A stretch of DNA of 64,000 nucleotides from Aplysia californica (Eukaryota > Mollusca > Gastropoda > Aplysiida > Aplysiidae): positions 323,247-387,246 of the forward strand of contig NW_004797425.1 in the NCBI RefSeq assembly GCF_000002075.1, read 5' to 3'. Under the pieces are notes generated by a model, which was given only the letters and a program-made list of their open reading frames with translations, was not told the DNA's origin and searched no databases. The position numbers and the translations under genes were made by a program. Of this stretch, positions 31,057-43,400 are shown piece by piece; the stretch's first letter is position 1, and each line of letters opens with the position of its first letter.

Positions 31057-31239
31057 GAGTTTTACGGAGCTCGCAACTGAGTTAGGTCACATGAATACAA
31101 AGAACAGCGGACATAAATGGCCTCAACAACTTTACAACGAACAACTCAAAGAGACGAAACCGAGCTGATCAAGAAGACAGACGACAGGAAGGAATGGAGT
31201 GCAATGGTCGCCAATGTCTGCTCCAGATCTGACACCTGA
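31057..31239 (+). mobile_element. SINE tail joined to a LINE C-terminal fragment
   Basis: 31065-31100 matches the shared A/S SINE tail on the minus strand. 31165-31239 on plus reads ELIKKTDDRKEWSAMVANVC and ends SRSDT, stop, resembling the DRxxWRxxV terminus of LINE polyproteins. Both are short. Confidence 0.4.
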
Positions 31240-31309
31240 AGAATAACAAGAATATTTATGCTAAAATATATGGGGATCTCCTCCCCTTGTTTCTTTTTTT
31301 TCTGGTGCT

Positions 31310-31510
31310 GTATTTACTGGTGTCTGTGGTGTTGTGGTCGGGCTCTTCGGCGCTGTCGCACGCAGGAGACTCAAGGTTGATTCCCAAGTGGGGAATATTT
31401 TTTCGGGTAGATCTATCTCGATGTTCTTTCGGCTGAGATTCGTCACAGCCTGTGTTAGCCCTTAGACAGGATCGGAAGCCCGCCTTTTAAATTGTGTCGA
31501 TGAGGGTGTA
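31310..31510 (+). mobile_element. SINE family C, diverged
   Basis: Shares with 3783-4016 the order CGCACGCAGGAGACTC, AGTGGGGAATATTTTT, GAAGCCCGCCTTTTAAA and GGGTGTAAATACACC. Confidence 0.6.
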
Positions 31511-34300
31511 AATACACCTACATATTTCAAGTGCGTTTTGTTTAACCTTGTTGTATTCTTTTACCCAACATCTTCCATTCCATTGCTCACTGGGTTGTCC
31601 TAATTTCTTTGTAATAGTTCTGGAACCGTACGTGGCCAAGTTTGACAACCATAGCTGACTGCATAGACCAGCACCGACGGGTCTGTCTGCAACGATTTAA
31701 CGTCCATGCATCCTGTCGGACTAAGCCAAGTGGACAGAGAGCCAGTAGAACATTTCCCCAAAGAATTCAAAGAGGGAAAATCTACTTTAAAAGATTCGAG
31801 GAAAGTAGAATCCATCTCAGGGTCAGCTATAAAGGCCGGATAGTCGAACATGCCAACTGAGCTAGTGGTGGGTAACTAGACCAATATGCCCTGAACGGAA
31901 TCTCAGATACACTACAATTAATCTGCTCACCTTTTACGTTCGAAGGGGCGGGCGCGGGGCGTGGCGGGGGCACGTACCAGTATTAAAAGAGCTGGAGCTT
32001 CGTTCGCACTTTCAAACAACGGAAAAAAGCGCACCCTTGTAAAAGGAAGGAAAGATGCGTCATTACTAATACTAATAGCTCGATAATTAGTTGATCTTTA
32101 TGCACGTCGTACGTTGTTATGGCTCTTGATTCATTCTTCATACAAGCCACATGATTTTTGTTTACTCCCTATAGGACGCTTAAAGTTACCGTCACCAATT
32201 AAAAGCGGCCCACCGTGAATTTTTTTTGGCTTACCTTTGAAAGGATCGGCGACACGTACACAATTTTTAAAATGTAGTTTCTTCATGCGAAGAAAGTGGA
32301 AGTTTAAAGAGGTGCCCCCCCCCCCCCCCCATCCTGACACGCACACTAAAAATTAAATAATCAAATACTATTAAAAACGTCTAATCATTGTTGTTCACAG
32401 TTTTTTTTTTTTTATTGTTCAAGAGTTGAGATATCATTGTACCTACTAACAGTGGCGTGGCTCTCCAAGCGCAAATGACGCCATGGCGCCACCCTTTGAA
32501 ATGGAGAAGGGATTTTCAAAAAAGGGAATACGATTTTCCAAAACTTAACTAAATGTCTCAATATTTTTTTCAAACAAATCTCTGTGTTCATCCCTAAGTA
32601 CTCCAGTCTTTAGTTAAGGTGTATATAATTAGGCTAGTGGGAGGAGGGCGGGTAAGCCTCCCGTTGCCGGTCGCACGGGTCTCCCCGCGTCTTTCGTTCC
32701 CTACGTCTGACGTCACCGAGGGCGCCGAGCCCAGATCGGCGCTACCCACAGAATTCTACACTTCCTGAACCAGTGTCTCTGCCTGAACCCATCTGGGTGT
32801 TCATTGTTTAGGAGGGAAGTCTGGTCAAACTAATTCAAAATGATCTATAAACTATTTGATTCAATCAGTTGAAAAGAGGGTTCTCTTTCCAAGAATAGCA
32901 GAACAGTTTCTCCAATACCCCAGCCAGACATTTGACGGAAGACAAAAGAGATATCACCAAGAACATAACTCTGCCAAAAAGTGCTAGAACAGGTAGGCCT
33001 ACTCCCATCACACTAAGAGACTGTTGGGCCAAAGGGCCGAGATCAGGGAGTTTAGAACTTTTTACTTTTAATCTCCTTGGCCGAGATGGATTTGGCGCCT
33101 GTATGGTAGGGAGGGGGTGGAGTGGTAGTTAGTAAAGTTAGCCTGGACATAGCATCGTTGCGAACCGTCTAAAAATAGGTTTTATTGCGTATTATTGTTT
33201 GCTTTCTAGAAACAAGAACTGCGCGTGAATCAGGGAATGGGGTCATTATGTCAAGACGCCCGGAGGGCAAGTGCATGCGTGTTCTTGACTGAGAATGTTT
33301 TATGTGCTTTTCTGTTGATCCGTGGGAAGTTATTGTTTTGTGTGTGAACAATTAAATTGTGATGTGATTGTGCGCATCTTGAGCGCCGAACTTGGTTCTT
33401 TATCATCAGTTCTCTCTCTATAAAATATTGTACCCGCACATATCTATTCTTCTCGCGTGGAAGTAGGTGTCCCTGTATCAGTATTAAAATTAAACGAAGA
33501 GGCGTATATAGTAGGTCTACAGTTTATAGGCCTGTAATAAGTAGGCAATATAACTATTTGTTATGCACAAATTTGTTCTTGGCGCCACCTTCTGTTGAAG
33601 TGTCGCCACTCCCCTGCCTACTATAATTACTTACTTTTTCAAAGTCAATGGTTGTCTGATACGAATTAAAGGTATTATAACCTATGGCACCCGATAAAAA
33701 GGATTTTTAACACGGAAGAAAAGAAAAGCGTAACAACTACCCAAACCGTGCAAAAACAATGCCCCCCCCCCCCCCCCCCCCCCATCGGAAATCGAAAAAT
33801 CATTTTTAAAAAAATATTCCAGGCTACTCTTATTACTGCTAGAATCTACATTGCTTCACTGCTTCATTGGAAATGGTACATAATAATATATACATGTATT
33901 CGAAAACACCCCCCCCCCTCCCCCCGCTGGAATTTCACGAAGTTGACCTCAAAGCTCCCCCCCCTTTTTTTAGTCTTCCAGATTTTGCATTTTTTCTGTA
34001 GACATGTCCTGTGCAGAGAAATTTTAATAAGAACTGACCCATGTCATTGTTGTTGTTGTAACGACATAATAAACCTTATATTGCATATAAACATAAATTC
34101 AGCTTAATTATTAACTAAGCTGTTGTCCTTTTTGTAACTTCCCTTGAAGAAAAGACTGTTCCGGCGTGTACTGTCGTGCTGCGTTTAAATTCAATTCAAT
34201 GTTGAACCTGTTTCTGAACTGGGTTTAACACGAAATCTGACAAAATTATTGAAAGAAGAGATTCATAAATGCATGTAACTACATGTAAATATTATGCGAA
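31511..34300. other. Intergenic stretch upstream of CCT7
   Basis: No gene recognised. Contains poly-C runs (about 32317-32331, 33763-33783 and 33909-33924), a GC-rich patch at 32640-32750, and GGCGCCACC phrases at 32480-32500 and 33580-33590 that might bound an old element. Confidence 0.45.
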
Positions 34301-34312
34301 TGTACCTGAAGA

Positions 34313-34320
34313 CCGGAAGT
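34313..34320 (+). promoter_or_regulatory. ETS-like site in the CCT7 promoter
   Basis: CCGGAAGT lies 70-78 bases before the CCT7 ATG. This is the classic ETS/GABP core and is frequent at short distance from TATA-less housekeeping starts. Function is inferred. Confidence 0.45.
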
Positions 34321-34390
34321 TTATACCCGGTTACGCATTGTCAGTTGAATTCCTAAGCAGAGTTACCGTTCTTCCAAATCGGCCTCAACA

Positions 34391-34402
34391 ATGTCGAGAA
34401 TG
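34391..34402 (+). CDS. CCT7: CCT7 exon 1 (start, 4 codons)
   Basis: ATG TCG AGA ATG then GTAAGT, phase 0. The start context AACAATGTCG has A at -3. Chosen because it is the only ATG-plus-donor upstream of exon 2 close to a promoter-like motif, and it gives [16 protein letters not shown], close to the N-terminus known for the subunit. The first intron is about 2.26 kb. Confidence 0.8.
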
Positions 34403-37400
34403 GTAAGTGAAGAGCATGAAACGGTTGATTGTGTATCGGTTGCCATCCATAGTTTTCTTTTGTTTGAAATTAAATGATTGGTTGTATTTGAAATCAAAAT
34501 GTATGAAGCAAATGATTGCTTAGAGAATTTATGTATGAAGCTAATTTCGAACTGATACATCGAACTGATTTGTCTAGCAACAGCGGCGTCCGTCTTCCAG
34601 AATGTTCCGTGTAGTGTGTGTAGTCAACAAATCTAGTTTCTGGAATAAATGGACAATGCCATGGTGATATGGTCCTGGTCTTTGAATTTAATGTTATCTC
34701 AGATGTTGTGTCTCTATTATTGAAGCCTAGCAACTATAACTAGATCTAGATCTAGACTAGTATAGTAAGTAGAGAGATCTGGTCTAGACTGGGTGTTGTT
34801 TGTTATTAGGTTACCTTGTTATTATTAGACTGAGAATAGAGTGACTGCTGCAACTTCAACCACCCATGACTCATGTGAATCAAATATTTGGTCATTCAGT
34901 CTTGACTGTACTTGTTAACCCATTTCTAGATCTACGAGAAATGTGTAGAATCCAGATCAAGTCGTTGGCTTCGATCTCAACTCAACATAGGAATTAGCTG
35001 AAAAAAATTCCAATTCCTAACACGTCCGCTATTTTCCGTTTCAGGTTTCAAAATTGTGTTCCAAATATTTTGATCATGAATAATGTATGTGGGTAGATCT
35101 ATCTAGATCTAGATCTAGATTTAGATCTAGATCTAGATTAGATCTAGTGACAGTATGACTCTCGGCTTGATTGAACTTTGGTGGACCCACCGTGTTTATA
35201 TGTATTAATGCGCATTAGGCAAACAACGGACCTATACAGTCATGGGTCCTAATCGACTGCTACGCAAACTAGTTCCCGACGATGCGAGGCGGAGTGAGTG
35301 AGACTTGTTCCAGGCGACGCGAGGCGGGGTGAGTGAGGGCTGCGAGAATGCCACGAAAGAGAGAGAGAGAGAGGGGGGGGAACGAGACAAAGTTGTAAAC
35401 CGACCTGCATTTTAATTTCTTCCTGCACTGTCTGTTCTGGCACCTCCAAATTTCTTAAATCCTTTAATGACGAAAAATATGCACCACAATTGCATGTTGT
35501 CGTTACAATGGAATGTAAAATCTCTGCTAAACGACAAAAATAGTCATGATAGGAAGCCATTGTTCGACATCATGCCTCATCGACAAACAAGGTACTAACT
35601 AAAATGAACGGGACAATGCAGCAATGCAGAGATACCCAGATGACCTATCAGTTCAAACAATGCAAATTAGCATGCGTGCGCGTGAGCCCGCAATTGCCCA
35701 TTGTTGCGTAATTTCTTGGAGGCTGGCTTACGTTTGGTGGACCGCACTTTCAGCACTTAATTAAGTTATGATAACTTATAGATCTAGTATTCGACAGCCA
35801 GGGGTGGGTGGAGGGTTTCAGGGGGCCTGCCCCCCTGGCTACAGTAATAATTAAGAAAACACACATAGATAGACTACATTCAAATCAATAATAAAGAGAG
35901 AAAAGAAAAGTGGACCAGGAACATTTTAAATAGTTGGCTCTGCCGAAGAACTTTAGTGGACCCACTTTGCCAGCCTAGGCTAAGCCTAAGACTAGAGATA
36001 CCATGAGAGATAGAGGCGCGGGTGAAGTTTACCGGACCAGTGAAGAGAGGGGGAGACTAGATTGACCAATCAGCGCTTGGGTCTAGCCACTTGCGCGCAC
36101 TCGAGGGCTTTGCCGTCGAAAAATCCGGCAGAAACTTTCAGTTGACTATATGTGCCCGAAGTGAGAGGATGCAGGCAAGGGAGGAAGAGCAGAGAGAGCG
36201 CGCTCGCGATGCTAGGCCGCGCAAGGAAGTACAGTGGACCAGCGCATGGCATCACACGACGCCCAAAAAAAGTAGTTCCGGCCCCTCCTAGCGGTGGGTC
36301 CACCAAAGTTCAATCTTACCTGATTATCATTGATTTAATTATGTAAAATAGGTAGGATATCGGGCTTACCGAGTTGTGGAGACCAAATTCATTGAAGAAA
36401 CGTAGGGTAAGCCTTACAAAATACAAAAGTTCTTCAAATTCAAAACAAGCTTTCAATTTCATCCTCAGACCCCAGCCTCAGCCAATAATAGCACTTTCTT
36501 TTCATTCAGTCCATTCCAAGACCAAAATTTAAACATTGTCAAAGTGTACACTGACACTAGACTATAGTTAGGTCTATGTAGCGTAGTATAAAATCTGATG
36601 AGATTTCATGGTATTGCTGACTTCGCATGGTGCATTTATTTTAATTTTTCTATTCTTGTTGCAGAATGCACCAATTATTCTGTTGAAAGAGGGCACTGAC
36701 ACCTCACAAGGCAAGCCTCAGATTTTGAGCAACATCAGTGCCTGTCAGACCATCGCTGATGCTGTCCGCACAACTCTTGGCCCCAGGGGCATGGATAAAC
36801 TCATTGTGGATGACAAAGGTAATCAATTTCCCAACCCTATTAAATTTTCTGAGGGCTGTAAGTTTCTGTGATATTGTAGGCAGATTTGCCAAGTGATTTG
36901 ATAAAATCAGAGCCTACTGATTGGACTGGCATTAAGTTATATTTGATCTGTCTCGTACAGCTTACTGTAAACGAAGTGGCTAGTTGACGGCAATGGCTAG
37001 CCGTACTTAGATCAAAGTTTGGCCCTATTGGCCGAAACCTGTTGAGTCAATAGGTCTCATTAGATCTAATAATTATTCAGGTTTAAAATATATATGCATG
37101 TCAGTCAGTAAGGCACCTTTTGGTTTCGTCTGAAATACAAATACTTTAGGTATTGCAAACTAAAATTGTATTTACAATTTTCTTTCATCATTATTAAGAA
37201 CGGCTAGCCTACCAATCGAGCTGTACTTAAACCTAGCCGTCTAAGTACGGCTAGCATGGCAGTCTGGCTGTACTTATTTTAGGCCCTATTAGAAACCTGT
37301 TGAGTACACAGGTCTTATTAGTTAATTATTCAGATTTAAAATACATGCACTGTCAGTAAGGCACCTTTTGGTTTCGTCCCAAATACAAATATATGCTTTA

Positions 37401-40400
37401 GGTATTAAGAACTAAAATAAATTAATTTACAATTCAATAGGCCTATTTTTTGCTGTTTGTCAGTCTAGCCATCATATAAGTACGGCTAGCCCAGCTGTCT
37501 AGCTGTCATTAAGTACGCCTGCCTCTTCCTACTGTAAACGACATCAAGATGTGCAGGTTCGTTTAAAATATTTGCATGACTTATTGTAATTGACATGAAA
37601 ATACACATTTTATTGTATAATAATCTTTTTATCTAAGTCTAATTGGGTTGTGGAGACTGATTTTTTTTCCTCAAAATTTAATCCTACCTTTAGGGAGGAT
37701 TGTGAAAACTCTCATGGCAAAAGAATTATAAGAGAACTGTTTTTGCTGTAACACTCACTCAATGGTAATGGTAATACAAGTTTGTTTTATTCTATTGCTG
37801 GTTAGTTTGTTCAGAGGAAGTTACTTTCATATTGTTTTCACTCTACCTTTCTTTGCTCACATTTGGTTTAATCAGAATTGTTGTTTTTGAAGAGCCATTT
37901 GCGTTTTATTTAATTAATTTTTTTGTTCAATATTTACAGGTGGTGTTGTTATATCCAACGATGGAGCAACCATTCTGAAGACACTTGATATTGTTCATCC
38001 AGCTGCGAAAACCTTGGTGGATATTGCCAAGTCTCAAGATTCTGAGGTATTTTCTGATGCAGAGCAAAAGGAAGAAAGCTATTTCTTTTATTTTCAATAT
38101 TTTAATGTTAGATTATTCTATACCTTTAAAATTTTATATATGAAGATGTGGGGAAGGTGCGTATTTTGTTCTTTTTATACTTTGATAGCTATTGGGGTTT
38201 TTTTTTGTTGGAGATGTAGGCCTGCTGTGTCACTTAAATACTTTTAAGATTCAAGACGTGAAGGCTTTTCGTTTTCTAGTGGTATTGAATGTTTTTCTTT
38301 TTGAGTGTTAAACTAGAACAAGTTTCATAATTTATTTGTCTCTTAGTGGTGTCTAGGTGTAATGGTTGAGCTCTTCATGTGATACGTGTGTGAGTTTGAT
38401 TCTGGCTTAGTATCTCTGCCCCTCTGGAATTTAATGTTCCACTCAGTGTAGGTTGGCCCTGGAAGGCAAGGTTGAAGCACCCACCACGTGAATGGTTTAA
38501 TATGGCTTTAATAGATTTTATGGAAATACTTTTGTATTAGTGTTAGTTTCAAATTCAATATTCAATTATTTCAATTGCTTTTTGCTTGGTTATGTGGTGT
38601 TGGTGGTCTGTTGGTTAGATTTTGGGGTCCGTATTGGAAAGGTAGTGGGTTCAAATATCATGAGATGCCTGACGTTGCTCCTTCCTTGGCAAAGGCACTT
38701 TAAAGGAATATTCCTCACTTCACCCAGGTTGTAATGGGTACCTGACTATGGACAGTGAAAGATCTTGTCAGTTTGTTGTTGTTTGAATGTGTGTTGTCCC
38801 GATCTTGCACTGTATGCTTCCTGGGAAGCCCAGAATGTTTCTGAGTGTTTTAAGGTCTACTTGGGTAATTATAGAATAGATTGTAATTATGTGTATAGAG
38901 CTTGCTGTTGAGCGGAGATGTGCACTAGACGAAAAGGCTGTTATTATAATAATTTATCATTTTATCTATTCAAACTGCTTCCTCCACGAAGACATGCGTA
39001 TAATTTTTGTTTATTTCTTTGCTGTGAAATTTGAAACTCTTCACTAACAATTTTTTAATGTTTCCCTCACCTTACTTGTTAATGGGCTGCCTCAGACAAA
39101 AAATGAAGAGATTGTGTAGTGGTACCAGATCAGTTTTCCTGGTGTATTTTCCTGCTTTGATAATTATTTTTGGTCTTGCAAGCATGTACAGTTAAAACTG
39201 TCTGAGACCGCCATCCATTGTTGTCAAGAACAAAAAATGGATGTCTTGGTGGACGTCTTGTATAGTGTCATGTGAAAAACCAAAATGCTAGGGAGGAAAA
39301 TTGGAAGCGGTCATTTGTACGAGAGATTGTCTGATGCCGGTGGCCGTTAGAGCAGGTTTGACTGTATCTAAAGGCAGACTTCAAATTTATTCCATGAATT
39401 CTTTTGTTTCAGGTTGGAGATGGCACAACATCAGTTACGCTTCTTGCTGGAGAATTCTTGAAACAGTTCAAGCCCTTTGTTGATGAAGGTGTGCACCCAC
39501 AGATTATTGTGCGGGCAGTACGCAAAGCCTTGGCCATGGTATGTTGTTAATATTGGGGTAGTTAGAGTGATATCAGTCTAAGTAATAAGTTTTGTGATTG
39601 ATTTGCCACTCAGAAATTATTTTTGGTGGGGGGGGGTATTAATGTCAAAGAGGTTAGAGGCAGTATGTGCAGCTCTGAAAAGTTTGTCTAGGGCATTATT
39701 TTGGTGCCAAGCTCCTGGAATAGGAATGCTTGCTTTCTCGTATTTTTATTTCCAGATTGTCCATTTTGTGCTATGAGTAGTAGTTACTTAAGGTATAACT
39801 GGAGTTGTCTTATACCATGTATATATGAAAGAATGGTTCTTATGTTCAGAGTATAATTTAAATATTTTACTCATTTTAGGGGTAGTGGGAGGAATTGTGA
39901 TGGTGCATCTTACATTAATGCACTTGAGAAAATTAGCTCCTGACTATTTCATCACTTAAACCGTCATTGTGTTTATAAATTTAGTCAGGTTTGGTTGAAC
40001 CTGATTCACATTGCCAGTATAAGTGCTAAATACTCCATGTAGTATGTGTTAAAATGGAGTTCTTAGGATAGTCATCAGATTATGTTGTACTTTTTGGAAT
40101 GGAGCTTGTTTTCATGCCTTGCTGAAAGTTATTTTGCTATGGATTAAGACTTATGTTGAATTGTTTTTTTATCAGGATATTGTTATGTGCTGTTGTTTTA
40201 AAGTTTAACACGCTGCTTGTCTGTCAGTGGCTCATGTTGAATATAATGCAAAGTAAAAATAGAGCAAGAAACAAAATGCTGCCAGATGCCTAGTTTTGAC
40301 TTTGTTTCTACTACAGGCTCTAAAGAAAATTGGTGACATTGCTGTCGGAATCAAAAAGGATGACCCCAAGTAAGTTGTGTAATGCTTACTTGCTGTTTAT

Positions 40401-43400
40401 GTTTCATATTTTTTTAAAGTTAATTTTGGCTTATTTATAGAATCTGCCATGTGGTATGTGGACCATGCAGTGCGTATCTTGTTGCAATATGGATAAGAAG
40501 TTATTGCCGTGAAATAAATGTTTCATATAACTTTTAAGTGATTGATATGTCCATAATTCTGACGGGGCCGACCTGTGTGTCATTAGTATGAAGCCATACA
40601 TTGTTCAGACTTTAAGATTTAAATGAAGGTAGCATTCAATATTTGTAATAAGATGGGAGAAAAACAGATTTTCAGTTTTGAGCTTTTGAATTTATAAAAT
40701 ACAGTCAAACCTTTGTAAGACGGCCACCCATTGTCAAGGAGAAAAGTGGCCGTATAAGACAGGTGGCCGTCTTAGGCTCGACTGATCAAGATGATGAATA
40801 CAAACCATTCCCATCTGAGATCCCAATCGAAAGTAGCCGCATTGTTGTTTTTGTTGTTGTTGTTGTTGGTGGTGGTGGTTTGTATTGTTTGTAATTTTTA
40901 TTTTGTCGCTGATTTTGCACAAGGGTGACAATAGAACGAAATGTATCGGACGAGGAAAACCGAGTGCCATGTTAAAACAAACACATGGGTGGCCACCGCT
41001 CGGAGAACGAGCGACGCTTCTGTCACAAGTTCATGTTGACGTCCATTGCTACTTTGTTACAGACTGGGTAAACAGTGACCACTCATCTCACTTACGATTT
41101 GTGTACGAGTTCTGGGCAGGGCTTATGGGTAATGAGGGATCACACGCTTACCTCACCAGCAGTTGAAAATTGGTAGCTATTGGTCAACAGTGGGAGGGGC
41201 CAACGCAACATGACCGGTTGAAGGGACTACCTAACAACGACAGGTGATTGAATTGTGACGGCTCGCCCACAACGCCAGGGGCCAATGCACAATTTATGAC
41301 TAAACGTAATGGAGTCACTAAGGTGGCCGTCTAAGACAGGTGTAATTGCTTAGTGTGATAGGGGTTGTGTGTTAAAATATGGTGGCCGCGTTGGACAGGT
41401 GCTCGTTTTACAAAGTTAAATTATATAGAAAAAACGCAAGGGGGGAAATGGAAAGTGGCCGTTTGTACAGGTGGCTGTTAGGGCAGGTTTTACTGTAGTT
41501 GATTTCGATTACGGTGTATCTTGGTTCATTGGTATCCTATATAACTTTTCAGAATTCTGGGCGTTTAGGTTCATAGGTAAACACAAATGGGAATCCCTAA
41601 AGCATGTTAGGTATTATAGTATACGCCTTGAAGGCCGGTAGTCGGATTTATTGTTTTGTAATAATGTGAATCAAAATTTAATTAAAAGCTTTTGACTTTT
41701 GCAATTTGATGAACAAAGAGTGGATAAATGTCGTTATAATTGTTGTGATACCAGCTGACGTGTGTGAAAACTTGTCATATTTCCAGAGAACTGAGGGAAC
41801 TGCTGGAGAAATGTGCAGCAACAGCCCTCAGCTCCAAACTGGTGGCTGCCCACAAGGAATTTTTCTCAAAGATGGTGGTGGATGCTGTTCAAATGTTGGA
41901 TGAGTTGCTCCCCCTCAACATGATTGGCATCAAGAAGGTCCAGGGTGGTGGTCTGGAGGTAGGCACTTTCATTGTTGTGGTTCTTCTCTTATTTTGAAAT
42001 GCTTTGGACCAACTGTTAAGTGATGGTTCTGTTGAAGTTGACTACAGATCTTTCTGGCCTTTGGTAAATATCACTCATGTTCCATTTGTATTTTTGCCCA
42101 TCCACAGAACACTTGTTTTGTTTAGGAGAGGGGTAGAAAAAAGTCTTAACCATTATTCTTTAGTAGCAATGCTCATAAAATATTGTGACTTGAGAAAAAA
42201 ACTTATTTTAGTTGTACCAGATGACTAATAACAATGGTTAATGCACTTTGAAATTTAGAATGAATTGCACGGTCAATAAGAAAGATGTCAAGTGTTGAAG
42301 CCTCTGCTTTGTGACCTGGAATTTTTCCCTTTCTAAATGTATGGGGATTTTGCTGAGTTTGGATACTTAGCTGGTACATTTTTGTCTGTCTAGTTTTAAA
42401 TGCTCTGATCTCCAATTTGGGGTGTGTGTGCTGTAAGGTTTCTTTGTTGCAGCAGACGTCTATTTTCATTTTTGTTAAAAACAGCGCTTTTTGAAATTTC
42501 CGCAACAGTATTGTGGAAAACACGCCCACCCTTGCTGCTACAGTGGTGTCTAGTTGTTGTTGGGTTTTTTTTGGGTGGGGGGGGGGGAGGTTGTGTTTAC
42601 CGTTCCTTCGTTATTGGGTAGGTGTAACCGATTTGATAAGCACTAGAAATATAACTATTTAAAAGCCGAGCATTTTTGTCTGGCATTGTGTGGAATTTCA
42701 TATTGACCTGTCTTTTTGATGTCTCCATTTGTGCCGGGATTTTTTGCTAATTCAAAATATTTACATTTTTCAGGAATCACTTCTTGTTGCTGGTGTGGCT
42801 TTTAAGAAAACATTCAGCTATGCTGGATTTGAAATGCAAAGGAAGAAATATTACAACCCAAAGATTGCTCTTTTGAATGTGGAACTGGAACTGAAGGCAG
42901 AGAGGGAAAATGCTGAAGTCAGAGTGGACTCTGTTGAGGTACAAAAAAGTCAAATTTCAGTATGTGCTAATGTCATTAGAAAGAATTTGATTTGAAAACT
43001 TATGTATAAAATTTTCTAAGTTTGTAGGTTGTTGCTTCTCTTTTTTTGACATCCCTAGCCTTTCTTGGAAAGATATGTGCCAACTCTTGTAAAATCAGTC
43101 AAAAAGTCTTTTCACATTGAACATTCCCCCCCCCCCCTCCTTTTATAGCTTTTCTTCTCTTCCGTATTCCTTACTATTGTTCAATGCCATTTGGAGTTTA
43201 TATTTGAATGCCAAATTTTGCATTGCTTCCAGGAGTATCAAAGTATTGTGGATGCCGAGTGGAAGATCTTGTACGACAAACTGGAGAGCATCCACAAGTC
43301 TGGAGCCAAAGTGGTCTTGTCTAAGCTCCCGATTGGAGATGTGGCAACACAGTACTTTGCAGACAGGTAATGTGAAACTTTTTTGTTTTAACTCATTGAA

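Noticed and set aside
36091-36346. Charged frames in the right part of the 35.2-36.3 kb TIR element
   Set aside because: Overlapping frames on both strands from a GC-rich patch; no recognisable protein.
41706-41997. Alternative frames over CCT7 exon 6
   Set aside because: The true frame [18 protein letters not shown] is unambiguous.
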